Assembly (NCBI GenBank): GCA_007694095.1
Contig: RECI01000164.1
Coordinates: forward strand, 1-64,000
Direction of reading: 5' to 3'
Origin: Balneolaceae bacterium
GTDB lineage: Bacteria > Bacteroidota > Rhodothermia > Balneolales > Balneolaceae
Length of the DNA: 64,000 bases
Position 1 is the stretch's first letter. Each line of letters opens with the position of its first letter. The position numbers and the translations under genes were made by a program. Positions 20,125 through 30,161 of this stretch are shown here, piece by piece. Below the pieces are notes generated by a model. It was not told where the DNA came from, searched no databases, and worked only from the letters and a program-made list of their open reading frames with translations.

Positions 20125-22404
20125 CTAAAACTTCATTTCCACCACCACCTGGAAATTTCTCGGCGGGGCAAATATTGCAGGCCGTTCCACATAGTAATAG
20201 TTAAACAGGTTCCTGGCCATCAGAGTAGCACTCATTTCAAACCGGTTTGCCGGCTGTGCCCATATAAAACGTATTCTGGCATCAGTTACATAAACAGCAG
20301 GGAATACCTCGGCATCACTCACAAAAAATGAAAAATCGGTATCCACTCGGTCAGGCGCACTTGCCGTACGAAAATCGAGGCCGGCCTCTATCCAGCTTGT
20401 GATGAAAGAGCGGCCGCTCAACTGGAGAAGGTGTTTCGACCGGTAGACCAGTGGCTGATTCAATTCAAGATCGGCCGGATCCAAAAGTGTATAACTCGCA
20501 GTGACCTGGTGGTTCTGATCCAGCGTGGTGACAGACATGGATGCTTCCGCGCCACGTATTCGTGCTTCGGTGAGGTTTACAAACTGGAAAGAGCCGGATG
20601 AAGGTTGGAATGTTGGTTCTACCAGCCGCTGGTATTCGTTCCAAAAACCTGTGAGTTCAGCCCTGAGGCTGAATAAACTTCGAACCGGCCTCATGTAGGT
20701 AAACCCGGCCTCATAGCCGGTACTGGTTTCCGGCTGCAGGGTGATATTCGATACAAGCGGAAAAAAATCAGCATTATTGAAAAAACGTTCGGCAACACTG
20801 GGAACCCGGAAACCGCGGCCGAAGGATCCCCTTACAGTCAGATAATCATCCACAACATAGGATGCACTGAACTTTGGGCTGAATTGTGTGGCAGTCTCGA
20901 GGGTATGTACCTGGTAAGCATCGTACCTGAAGCCGGCAGTTGTGGTTAACCGGTTGCTCCAGTTATACTCTGCCTGGAGAAAAATTGCCCCTTCAGGCTG
21001 GTTTCTAACCATCAGTGAATCTTCACCCACAAAAACATCCGAGCGGATGTAATTTTCATCAAACGATCCTCCGGCAGTTATAATCAGCTCATCAGATGCC
21101 TGGATGTTGATTTGTGCTTCACCTCCATAGCGAACACCAACATTATGCTTTTCTGATGGGCGCACATTCCCCTGCCTGTCAATGGGACGGAAAGCCACAC
21201 CAAATAATCTGCCTTTCAAAGAATACTGTACGTGCGGGCTGATGTTATGTGTGAAAACAGGGAGAATGGTGAGGCGGTCGGAAAGACCCCTGTTAGAACC
21301 GGATGCAGTGTCGCCTGTAAGGCGGATTTCACCCGGACGGAGCGGATCTTTAAGCCCGTTCCAGTAAAGAAACTGGTAATTCCGGTTTCTTCGTGCGCTG
21401 GTGTAAAGCGAAAAATCGATCTTGCGGGTAACATTCCAGCCAAGTTTACTGTAAAGTTCAAGCCCTTCGGTGGTATTATTTTGCAGGTAACCGGCATTGT
21501 CGTGCAATTTTCCGCTGAGCCAGAAACCGAAATTATCGCCCGCTTTTTGTGAGTGGCCAAAAAGCAATCCCCTGAACTGGCGGTAATCTGATGCACCATT
21601 CCACGTCTGCCACACATCGTACCTTACCGGCTCATAAACACCGCCATAAAATCGCAGTGTGGTTTCGGGCTTTTCGGGAAAATCTTTTGTGATGATATTG
21701 ATCACCCCTCCAAGTGCCCCGCCTCCATAGAGGGCAGAACCGGGGCTTTTCAATACTTCGATCTGCCGGGTTTGGGTAAGCGGGAGGCCGTCAAAATCCA
21801 TTCCGCCCTGGTCGGGACCCATCATCGGAACACCGTCTACGAGTAAAAGTACCCGGCTTCCCACACCATAGGTAAATCCGGATGAGCCGCGTACGTTTAC
21901 AGAATTCCCAAGTACCTGTACACCGGGCACATAATCCAGGGCCTGGTCAAGAGATGTAATATTTCTCGACTGGATTTCTGCGGGTGTAATCGTATTCATA
22001 CTTACCGAAACCCTGCCGATCAGCTGGCTTCGCCGTGATGCCGTTACCACCAGTTCACCCGATTGCATGGTGATTGGTTCCAGTTCTATATCAAGAATAG
22101 TTATTTCACCGGAGGAAAGCAGGATGTTGAAATTTACTGTTTGAAATCCAACCATGGATACCCTCAGGGAATAGGAGCCGGGAGGAAGTGAGCGGATACG
22201 GTACACTCCTTCAGAATTGGTAACTGTTCCGGTCTGCAGTTCCGGGATAAAGAGATGTACTCCGGGCAAGGTTTCGCCGGTGGTGCCCTGAACAACGCCC
22301 CGCAGTTCGGCCCCGGCATCCTGTGCATAGCTATAGCTGTGCGTGCTGCTCAGCAAGGCAATAATCATGAAGAGGATGTAGCAGTATTTCACAAGATCAT
22401 TCAT
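20125..22404 (-). CDS. TonB-dependent receptor with CarboxypepD_reg-like N-domain
   Basis: GVVQGTTGETLPGVHLFIPELQTGTVTNSEGVYRIRSLPPGSYSL, plug domain RSSGFTYGVGSRVLLLVDGVPM, C-terminal barrel ending VVVEMKF. Confidence 0.95.
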   Translation of the reverse strand: MNDLVKYCYILFMIIALLSSTHSYSYAQDAGAELRGVVQGTTGETLPGVHLFIPELQTGTVTNSEGVYRIRSLPPGSYSLRVSMVGFQTVNFNILLSSGEITILDIELEPITMQSGELVVTASRRSQLIGRVSVSMNTITPAEIQSRNITSLDQALDYVPGVQVLGNSVNVRGSSGFTYGVGSRVLLLVDGVPMMGPDQGGMDFDGLPLTQTRQIEVLKSPGSALYGGGALGGVINIITKDFPEKPETTLRFYGGVYEPVRYDVWQTWNGASDYRQFRGLLFGHSQKAGDNFGFWLSGKLHDNAGYLQNNTTEGLELYSKLGWNVTRKIDFSLYTSARRNRNYQFLYWNGLKDPLRPGEIRLTGDTASGSNRGLSDRLTILPVFTHNISPHVQYSLKGRLFGVAFRPIDRQGNVRPSEKHNVGVRYGGEAQINIQASDELIITAGGSFDENYIRSDVFVGEDSLMVRNQPEGAIFLQAEYNWSNRLTTTAGFRYDAYQVHTLETATQFSPKFSASYVVDDYLTVRGSFGRGFRVPSVAERFFNNADFFPLVSNITLQPETSTGYEAGFTYMRPVRSLFSLRAELTGFWNEYQRLVEPTFQPSSGSFQFVNLTEARIRGAEASMSVTTLDQNHQVTASYTLLDPADLELNQPLVYRSKHLLQLSGRSFITSWIEAGLDFRTASAPDRVDTDFSFFVSDAEVFPAVYVTDARIRFIWAQPANRFEMSATLMARNLFNYYYVERPAIFAPPRNFQVVVEMKF

Positions 22405-22409
22405 AAAAA

Positions 22410-22883
22410 TTATTCCGGAGGGAAGGGTGGAAGGTTGTCAAAATCTACGTGAATGTGGATGGTGGTAGTGTCTCCATTTACAACGATGATGCCATCATTT
22501 TCGGTGTAAATTCCTACCGGACGCCAATCGGCCAGAATGTTGTTGCCAAATTGCTGTGCGATGATATTGTAAACATAAACCCCGTTTACTACGTCTTCCA
22601 CGATAAATGTATCATCCTGAACAAAGTATTGAAGGCGTCCGCTGAATCGCAGGTTTTCGAGGTCTGCGAAAATATCAAAGACAGTTTGTGGCGCTTTTGT
22701 GAGTGGCACAAACCTCAGGTCGACCAGGGATTGTTGTGGTGGCCATTCACCACTGTAAGAAATCGTGCCGCGAATAGCTCCGGGTGGCAACGGGTCTTCA
22801 AATGGGGGTTTTAATCCGCTATCACAACCGGCTATAATCAGCAAGCTGATCAGACAAGAAAGAATGGGGGCAACTCTGGCCAT
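22410..22883 (-). CDS. hypothetical lipoprotein, operon with the TonB receptor
   Basis: lipobox LLIIAGCDSG; 5 bp from the downstream TBDR gene. Confidence 0.65.
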   Translation of the reverse strand: MARVAPILSCLISLLIIAGCDSGLKPPFEDPLPPGAIRGTISYSGEWPPQQSLVDLRFVPLTKAPQTVFDIFADLENLRFSGRLQYFVQDDTFIVEDVVNGVYVYNIIAQQFGNNILADWRPVGIYTENDGIIVVNGDTTTIHIHVDFDNLPPFPPE

Positions 22884-22965
22884 AATATCGGACCTTTTTC
22901 AGCTAATATGTACAACATGAAGGATGCAATCAAGAGCCCGCGAAAGAATTGAGTTAGAAATTTAA

Positions 22966-23065
22966 GGCAGACATGGTATGTTTATTCGTGCAGGTCAACC
23001 GGTCAATATCACATCGTTTATTCGAAGTCGAACAAGGTTCTTGATCCCGTACAAACATACCATGC
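22966..23065. repeat. inverted-repeat element (GGCAGACATGGTATGTTTATTCG ... GTACAAACATACCATGCC)
   Basis: direct reading; shares ATGGTATGTTT core with the 19.4 kb units. Confidence 0.7.
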
Positions 23066-23084
23066 CTTTTCCAACCGGATGGAA

Positions 23085-24572
23085 TCAGCCAATTTTTTCA
23101 ATCGCTGTATCAATTCTTCTCAAAACGGTGGTTTTGCCGAGTAGTTCCATAGATGTAAACAGGTCGGGCCCGAAACCCTGTCCGGTTACAGCAATCCGTA
23201 GCGGCATCATCAGTTTGCCAAAGCCGACACCATGCTCACCGATAACTTCTTCAAGAAGTTTTTTCAGGGTAACTGCTTCAAACTTTTCTTCGGGTATAGG
23301 TTGAATTCTTTCCCGGTATTCTGAAACAAGTACAGTGCTGTCTTCTTTCCACTTTTTCAGGGCACTTTCATCATAAATTTCCGGGTCTTCAAAGAAAAAT
23401 GATGCCATGTCTATGATTTCATCGAGTTTACTGACCCTGTCTTTTACCAGTCCGATTACACCTGCGAGAAACTCATCATCCGATTGTTTGATGATCTCCT
23501 TGCTTGTAATTGCTTTTACCCTTGCTGCAAGCCGGAGGTTTGGCTGTTCGCGCAGATAATGTTCGTTGTACCAAAGAAGTTTTTTGTGATTAAAGACCGC
23601 ACCGCCCTTACTTACCCGGTCAAGTGTAAACAACCGGCAAAGTTCATCCAGTGAATGGATTTCACTATCATCACCGGGACTCCATCCAAGGTATGCAAGG
23701 AAATTAATGAGCGCCTCCGGTTCGTAATGCAGTTTATTGTAATCCTTTGTGTTGATTGGAATACCTTCCGATTCGGCGTTTCGTTTGGAAAGTTTGCCGC
23801 CGGAGGGAGACATGATCAGTGGCAGGTGCGCCATTTGTGGAGCATCCCACCCAAAAGCCTGGTAAAGCATGATGTGTTTTGGGGTACTGGACAGCCACTC
23901 TTCACCACGGATTACATGTGAGATATTCATCAGGTGATCATCCACCACATTGGCCAAGTGGTAGGTAGGCATGCCGTCTGACTTCAGCAGAACCTGGTCA
24001 TCCAGGCCCTTCGATTCAAAGGAAACATGTCCTCGAATGAGGTCTTCGAACCTGATGGTTTCCCTTCGCGGTACTTTCAGGCGTATTACATATTCAGCAC
24101 CGCTTTCGAGCAGTTTTTGCACCTCATCGTTGGGCAGCGTCAGGCTGTTTTTCATCGACTGACGGGTGATTGAATCGTACTTGGGAGATGGATTGCCAGA
24201 TTTTTGAAGGCGTTCCCTCATCAGATCCAGCTCTTCGGTAGTATCAAAAGCATAATATGCAGCTCCATTTTTGATGAGTATTTCAGCATACTTACTGTAA
24301 ATATCTTTTCTTTCACTCTGGCGGTAGGGTCCGAAATCACCCGGAATCCCCGGTCCCTCGTCAATTTTTATACCACTCCATTCCAGGGATTCAATGATAT
24401 CCTGCTCAGCATTTTCAACGTAGCGGCTTTGATCTGTGTCTTCAATTCTTAAAATAAATTTGCCGTTGTGATGGCGTGCAAAAAGGTAATTATAGAGTGC
24501 GGTTCGCAATCCCCCAATATGCAGATATCCGGTTGGTGATGGTGCAAATCGAACGCGTACGGTATTTTTCAT
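23085..24572 (-). CDS. gltX: glutamyl-tRNA synthetase
   Basis: RFAPSPTGYLHIGGLRTALYNYLFAR, KLSKRN (KMSKS-type). Confidence 0.97.
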   Translation of the reverse strand: MKNTVRVRFAPSPTGYLHIGGLRTALYNYLFARHHNGKFILRIEDTDQSRYVENAEQDIIESLEWSGIKIDEGPGIPGDFGPYRQSERKDIYSKYAEILIKNGAAYYAFDTTEELDLMRERLQKSGNPSPKYDSITRQSMKNSLTLPNDEVQKLLESGAEYVIRLKVPRRETIRFEDLIRGHVSFESKGLDDQVLLKSDGMPTYHLANVVDDHLMNISHVIRGEEWLSSTPKHIMLYQAFGWDAPQMAHLPLIMSPSGGKLSKRNAESEGIPINTKDYNKLHYEPEALINFLAYLGWSPGDDSEIHSLDELCRLFTLDRVSKGGAVFNHKKLLWYNEHYLREQPNLRLAARVKAITSKEIIKQSDDEFLAGVIGLVKDRVSKLDEIIDMASFFFEDPEIYDESALKKWKEDSTVLVSEYRERIQPIPEEKFEAVTLKKLLEEVIGEHGVGFGKLMMPLRIAVTGQGFGPDLFTSMELLGKTTVLRRIDTAIEKIG

Positions 24573-25088
24573 GAATTATGTAATGTTCAGTTAAAAACCT
24601 TTTTTCATTAACTTTGAAAGTTAAGGCGATTTATAATCGAAGGCTAATTTAATCGGGTTGTGGGAGTGAGGTAAAAAGAACTATCCATAATGTTTTGTTC
24701 AGTACCGCATGCTAATCGCTCTGGTGGGCTGTCAGAGGTCAAATCAAGGAGATCTCGTTCTGAAATCAAACCTTTATCAAGGAGATTCCTCTTACGTGTC
24801 CCGAGCGATTTGATTAGAGGATTGTTTATTTTGGAATTACCTTAGTACCATGAGATCCTTCACTACGCCCCGGCAAAAAGAGCCTGGGCCTTGTTCCTAG
24901 ATAGCACTATGTGGGGGATTGATTTTCAACTGGAGAAAAAAACTGTCCTAAACAGACGGAAACGAAGTTATATTGCAATTTCTAAAAAGTTTTGGACAAC
25001 TAAGGGTGGTAATATAAAAAACCGAAGCCTCTCAAAATTTTTTAAAAAAAAGTTGCATTTAAATTTTTTTTGGGCGAAACTTACAGTT

Positions 25089-25151
25089 ATGAAATTTAAC
25101 TCACAGATAATCTTATCTAATCTTCGCCGTCGCCGCCCTTTGGGCGTGTGA
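25089..25151 (+). CDS. arginine-rich leader peptide MKFNSQIILSNLRRRRPLGV
   Basis: 20-codon ORF with CGC CGT CGC CGC at 25125-25136, upstream of argF and of a terminator hairpin. Confidence 0.8.
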   Translation: MKFNSQIILSNLRRRRPLGV

Positions 25152-25219
25152 TATAAGTGTAGTTAAATCTGCAAAGGACTTATCACCAGCCCCGACATAT
25201 TATGATCGGGGCTTTTTTT
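25125..25219 (+). promoter_or_regulatory. ribosome-mediated arginine attenuator
   Basis: hairpin 1:2 CGCCC-TTT-GGGCG (25134-25146); antiterminator 25142-25158 pairing with 25178-25192; terminator 25188-25213. Confidence 0.8.
25188..25219 (+). terminator. attenuator intrinsic terminator
   Basis: AGCCCCGA-catattatga-TCGGGGCTTTTTTT. Confidence 0.85.
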
Positions 25220-25320
25220 ATGCTTTTTCAATTTTGTTCTGAAATTGCAACCCTGCCAGGTCCTTCTTACCCCAATTAATCACCTATTTTTTAACAAACA
25301 AACATACCATATACAATACC

Positions 25321-26307
25321 ATGAATCATTTATTAACCATTGGAGAACTCGAACCCGAAATCATTGAGGCCATTTTGGAACTCAGTGTTTATCTCGAAGA
25401 GACCAATGAACCCGTACTGAAAGGGAAAAACATCGGTTTCGTATTCGAAAAACCATCACTTCGAACAAAAATCGGAACTGAAGTTGCCATCAATCAATTA
25501 GGCGGAGATGTTGTTAAAATTGAGGCCGACCTTTTGATGGCTAACGGGAAAGCAGTACCGTTTACCAGTCGTGAATCACTTTACGATGCCATGATGAATG
25601 TATCACAATGGTGTGATGCCATATTTGCCAGGGTATATGCGCACAATACCCTTGAAAAAATGAAACAATACGGCACTATTCCAGTGGTGAATGCACTTTG
25701 CAACCTGCATCATCCGATGCAGGCACTGGCCGATTTGTTAACCATCAGGCAAAATTTCGGCAGTGATAAACCTTGTAACATCACCTTTGTGGGTGATGCC
25801 AATAATGTGGCTTTTTCATTAACTGAAATTGCACTTTTAACGGGTAACCATGTTACATTCGCAGGCCCTGAAGATTACAGCTGGAATAAAGATAAGCTCA
25901 GTTATTTTTCACTTCTCTCCGTTCAATATGGCGGTAGTTTTTCCAGCACCACAAACCCCGAAGAAGCGGTTCTTAACGCAGATGTGGTTTACACGGATAC
26001 GTTTGTTTCAATGGGAGAAGAGCACTTGTTCGAAGAAAAAATCAGGCATTTTCAACCCTACCAGGTTAACCTGGAATTATTTTCAAACGCGAAAAAGAGT
26101 GCAGGATTCATGCATTGCCTGCCTGCCCACAGGGGTTATGAAGTAACCGATGATGTAATTGATCACCCGAATTCATGGGTGTTTCAGCAGGCAAAAAACA
26201 GGAAAGTGGTTTCGAAAGGTGTTTTTGCCCTCCTGCTCGATGAAACCATCCGGAAAAATTATCTGAAAAATCATACAACATCCGAAGTTTTGAATGTGAA
26301 AACGTAA
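25321..26307 (+). CDS. argF: ornithine carbamoyltransferase
   Basis: FEKPSLRTKIGTE, HHPMQALADLLTI, HCLPAHRGYEVTDDVID. Confidence 0.9.
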   Translation: MNHLLTIGELEPEIIEAILELSVYLEETNEPVLKGKNIGFVFEKPSLRTKIGTEVAINQLGGDVVKIEADLLMANGKAVPFTSRESLYDAMMNVSQWCDAIFARVYAHNTLEKMKQYGTIPVVNALCNLHHPMQALADLLTIRQNFGSDKPCNITFVGDANNVAFSLTEIALLTGNHVTFAGPEDYSWNKDKLSYFSLLSVQYGGSFSSTTNPEEAVLNADVVYTDTFVSMGEEHLFEEKIRHFQPYQVNLELFSNAKKSAGFMHCLPAHRGYEVTDDVIDHPNSWVFQQAKNRKVVSKGVFALLLDETIRKNYLKNHTTSEVLNVKT

Positions 26308-26373
26308 CAGACAGTATTCAAATCCAAGATTAACCATTTTTAAAAACCTGAAACTTCCAATTATTTAACCACC

Positions 26374-27642
26374 ATGGAACAAACAACCAATTATAAAAAA
26401 GTCGCATCTCACGAAGCCGAAAAAGGAACTTTTAACACATGTCTGCTTCTCTACTCAGGCGGACTCGATACCAGTGTTATGCTGAAATGGATACGGGAAG
26501 AGTATGAATGCGAGATTATCGCTCTTACGATTAATATCGGCCAAACGGCGGATAACCTGGATGCCATCAAACAAAAAGCACTGAAACTGGGTGCGAAAGA
26601 TGCTATTGTATATGATGCCAAGGATGAATTTGCAGAACTTTGCGCTGAAGCAGTAAAAGCAAATGCCGATTACCAGGGAGGTTACGCACTTGGGTGCCCG
26701 CTGGGAAGAGTGATGATCTCCAAGCTGGCAGTACAGTTTGCGGCTGAATTTGGCTGTGAAGTAATTGCACATGGCTGTACAGGAAAAGGCAATGACCAGG
26801 TGCGATTTGAGAGCTATATCACCACCCTCGATCCATCCCTGAAAATAATCGCACCTGTTCGGGAGTGGGGCATGGGCAGGGAAGAAGAAATTGCCTATGC
26901 CATAAAGAATGGCATACCTGTAGAACAGACAAAAAAAAGCCCCTACTCCTATGATGAAAATATGTGGGCAAATACCGGTGAAGGAGGCGAAATTGAGAAT
27001 CCGCAGCTTATACCACCGCTGGAAAATATTCTGAAATGGTGCAATACGCCGCAAAATGCACCCAACCAGGAAGAGCTTGTAAAAATTGGCTTTGAGCAAG
27101 GTGTACCGGTTTCATTAAATGGTATTGAGTACGACAAAAAAGACCTTATCATGCTGCTGAACCAGATTGGCGGAAAGCATGGTGTGGGATATTTCCACCT
27201 GATTGAAGACCGGATTGTGGGGCTTAAAGTTCGGGGTGTATATGAGAATCCGGCAGCACATATATTGATCCAGGCACACAAAAACCTGGAGCAGCTTGTT
27301 TCCACCCGGGAGGAAAATGAAATGAAAACACTTATAGATCAGAAATGGGCTTATCTTGTCTATGGCGCTAAATATTTTGAACCGGTATTGGACAATATAA
27401 GGGCCTACATCAATGAACAGAATAAAAAGGTAACCGGTGAGGTAACCGTAAGGCTTTACAAAGGAAATTGTGAAGTGGTTGCACTGGTTTCTCCCTATTC
27501 CCTGTTTGATGAAAATTTGGCTACCTTCAACAAGTCAGCAGCATTTAATCAGAACGCTTCAGCCGGATTCATTGAGTTGTGGAACCTGCCTCAGAAAACG
27601 GCTTACCAGCTCAAACAACAGGTTATAAAAGAAGTTGTATAA
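26374..27642 (+). CDS. argG: argininosuccinate synthase
   Basis: LLYSGGLDTSVMLKWI; HGCTGKGNDQVRFE. Confidence 0.95.
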   Translation: MEQTTNYKKVASHEAEKGTFNTCLLLYSGGLDTSVMLKWIREEYECEIIALTINIGQTADNLDAIKQKALKLGAKDAIVYDAKDEFAELCAEAVKANADYQGGYALGCPLGRVMISKLAVQFAAEFGCEVIAHGCTGKGNDQVRFESYITTLDPSLKIIAPVREWGMGREEEIAYAIKNGIPVEQTKKSPYSYDENMWANTGEGGEIENPQLIPPLENILKWCNTPQNAPNQEELVKIGFEQGVPVSLNGIEYDKKDLIMLLNQIGGKHGVGYFHLIEDRIVGLKVRGVYENPAAHILIQAHKNLEQLVSTREENEMKTLIDQKWAYLVYGAKYFEPVLDNIRAYINEQNKKVTGEVTVRLYKGNCEVVALVSPYSLFDENLATFNKSAAFNQNASAGFIELWNLPQKTAYQLKQQVIKEVV

Positions 27643-27772
27643 GCCAGTGTACTGACTGCAAAGATCGCTATATTCGCAAAGCGAAAAATTATAGTATTTA
27701 AGATTGCTAAATATATAATTGCCGGATCACACGGTACAATCGTGATCACTACGGCTCTATCCGGGAACAATT

Positions 27773-29080
27773 ATGACCAAATTGTGGAAAAAAACAACGG
27801 GTGAAAATTCCAATGATCTCACCAGGAAAGTAGAGGCTTTTACTGTCGGAAATGATTATATGCTCGACCAGGTACTGGTGCCATATGACCTTGCCGCATC
27901 CGCAGTTCATGCTGAAGCATTGACAATTGCCGGGGTGATTTCGGATGAAGAGTACATGCTGCTGACTCACGGTTTAGAGGATATACATGAAGCCTGGAAG
28001 AAGGGTTCATTCAAGATACTTCCTGAAGATGAGGATATGCATACGGCAATAGAAAATGAGCTCACCTTGAAACTCGGAGAACTTGGAAAAAAAATTCATG
28101 CCGGCCGTTCGCGCAATGACCAGGTTTTGACTGCTGTTCGATTATACGAAAAAGAGAAACTGAACGAGGTGTTAAGGTCGGTTATAAAAACTGCTGAATT
28201 GCTGATCATATTTGCTGAAAAATATGAAAAAGTACCAATGCCCGGATTCACACACACCCGCAAAGCCATGCTGAGCAGTGTAGCATTATGGGCCGGAGGG
28301 TATGCAGAACTGCTGATTATGCAGGTGAAGGCTGCCGATGGTGTTCGTTCGCTTGTTGACCGCTCCCCGCTTGGTACAGCTGCCGGATTTGGCACCACGT
28401 TTTCAATCAACAGAGAACTGGAGGCAGAGAAGCTCGGCTTCAGACAGACAATGATCTGTGCAACAACTGCGCAGCTTTCGAGAGGGTGGGTAGAACTTCA
28501 ACTGGTTCAATACCTGTCGGCTCTAAGCTCAATTATCAACAGGCTGGCCTCCGATGTGATTCATTACAGCAGCGAAGCCTACGGTTTTTTTGATCTTGAC
28601 GAGGCAGTCTGTACCGGATCCTCCATTATGCCCCAGAAAAAGAACCCGGATCTTGCCGAACTGATGCGAGCCCGCCATTCAAGAATGGCAAGCCATGCAT
28701 CAGCACTCCAGACACTAATTGCCAATTTAGGGAGCGGATATCACCGGGATTTACAGCTGACCAAAGAACCGGTGATTCAGTCTTTCGAAGATGCACTTGA
28801 GCTGTTTGAAGCGGCAAAGTGGTTGATAGTTTCCATAAACCCGCAGGTGGAGAAGCTCAAAAATGCATGCACACCCGAACTTTTTGCGGCTGAAGCTGCC
28901 AACCACCTTGTAAAAAATGAGGGTAAGTCGTTCAGGGAGGCATACAGAATTATCAAAGAAAATCCCGGGTCCATACCACACCAATCACCGGAAGAGATGT
29001 TAAAAGAGTATTCGCATCTTGGTTCGCCAGGCAACCCGGGGCTGTCACTTCTTAGGGTGGAGCTAGAAAACCTGACTTAA
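27773..29080 (+). CDS. argH: argininosuccinate lyase
   Basis: HAGRSRNDQVLTAVRLY; GSSIMPQKKNPDLAELMR. Confidence 0.97.
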   Translation: MTKLWKKTTGENSNDLTRKVEAFTVGNDYMLDQVLVPYDLAASAVHAEALTIAGVISDEEYMLLTHGLEDIHEAWKKGSFKILPEDEDMHTAIENELTLKLGELGKKIHAGRSRNDQVLTAVRLYEKEKLNEVLRSVIKTAELLIIFAEKYEKVPMPGFTHTRKAMLSSVALWAGGYAELLIMQVKAADGVRSLVDRSPLGTAAGFGTTFSINRELEAEKLGFRQTMICATTAQLSRGWVELQLVQYLSALSSIINRLASDVIHYSSEAYGFFDLDEAVCTGSSIMPQKKNPDLAELMRARHSRMASHASALQTLIANLGSGYHRDLQLTKEPVIQSFEDALELFEAAKWLIVSINPQVEKLKNACTPELFAAEAANHLVKNEGKSFREAYRIIKENPGSIPHQSPEEMLKEYSHLGSPGNPGLSLLRVELENLT

Positions 29081-29083
29081 TTT

Positions 29084-30043
29084 ATGACGGATATTTTTGC
29101 AGGTGTTGAGAACCGCTTTTTATTACAACATGTGAAGCAGCCATTTTTGAAAATCACTTTCGCTTTATTTATTGGTTTGTTTCTTATCTGGCCGGCTGAT
29201 GCACGGCAAAAACAAACATCTGTTGCAGATCTTAAAACTGAAATTGAACAATTTCTGGACTCCCTGGAGGGTACCTTTGCAGTCTGGTTTCAGCACCTTG
29301 ACGATGAAAATCTTCATATTTCCATCAACCCTGATACCCTCTTCCATGCTGCAAGTACCATGAAAACTCCGGTTATGGCAGAACTGTTCAGGCGTGCCGA
29401 ATCAGGGGATTTCGACCTTGCCGACTCTATTCAGGTTGTAAACCTTTTTTACAGTATAGTGGATGGATCAGAATTCCAACTGGATCTGAACCCGGACGGC
29501 GACGACCCGTTTGAAAGGAAAGTTGGTGAAATGGCCACTTTGTTTGATTTGAATCATGCCATGATAACCTATAGCAGTAACATTGCCACCAATCTAATAT
29601 TGCAGCTTGTTGGCGTAGAAAAGACCACAGAAACCATGCGTAAGTTAGGGGCGGAACGGATTGAAGTGATTCGCGGGCTTTACGATATGAAAGCATTTGA
29701 GCTTGGCCTGAACAATCGTACCACCGCGCAAGATCTTGGAATTATTTTTGAAAAAATTGCCCGCAAGAAGGCTGTAAGTCCTGCAATGGATGAGCTGATG
29801 ATTGAGGTTCTGAAAGACCAGTTTTACCGGGATGTGTTTCCCGTCCATTTACCTGATAATGTTGTGGTGGCAAACAAAACAGGGTTTATAACCGGGGTAG
29901 TTCATGATTCAGCGATTATTTTCCTGCCTGACGGCCAATCGTATGTATTAATTTTTCTTTCCAAAAACCTGCCTGATAATCAAATTGGAACAGCTGGCGG
30001 AGCTGAAATTTCAAGGATGATTTACCAATATCTCACACAATGA
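29084..30043 (+). CDS. serine hydrolase (class A beta-lactamase-like)
   Basis: SxxK in AASTMKTP, YSSN, NKTGFITG; signal peptide. Confidence 0.85.
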   Translation: MTDIFAGVENRFLLQHVKQPFLKITFALFIGLFLIWPADARQKQTSVADLKTEIEQFLDSLEGTFAVWFQHLDDENLHISINPDTLFHAASTMKTPVMAELFRRAESGDFDLADSIQVVNLFYSIVDGSEFQLDLNPDGDDPFERKVGEMATLFDLNHAMITYSSNIATNLILQLVGVEKTTETMRKLGAERIEVIRGLYDMKAFELGLNNRTTAQDLGIIFEKIARKKAVSPAMDELMIEVLKDQFYRDVFPVHLPDNVVVANKTGFITGVVHDSAIIFLPDGQSYVLIFLSKNLPDNQIGTAGGAEISRMIYQYLTQ

Positions 30044-30161
30044 AATAAAAAAGGTGCGATTATGGTGGAGCAAAATAGATTTGGCAGCTTTTGAAAAATT
30101 TCCCACCTTGTTGGGCGAGTATGAAACTAACCATTAAACAATCTGCAACGGTTCTAGTCAC

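Noticed and set aside
24660-24890. Repeated-looking GGAGATCTC / GGAGATTCCTC segments upstream of the arg region
   Set aside because: Short and degenerate; no clear unit boundaries or copies elsewhere in the window.
24891-25151. 86-aa ORF ending at the arg leader stop
   Set aside because: Only the last 20 codons (from ATG 25089) make sense as a leader peptide; the upstream part is poly-Lys/Phe low-complexity.
26455-27099. 214-aa minus-strand ORF
   Set aside because: Antisense to argG.
27660-27770. Inverted segment GATCACACGG...CGTGATCACTACGG between argG and argH considered as tRNA or regulatory RNA
   Set aside because: No cloverleaf or T-loop; short imperfect pairing only.
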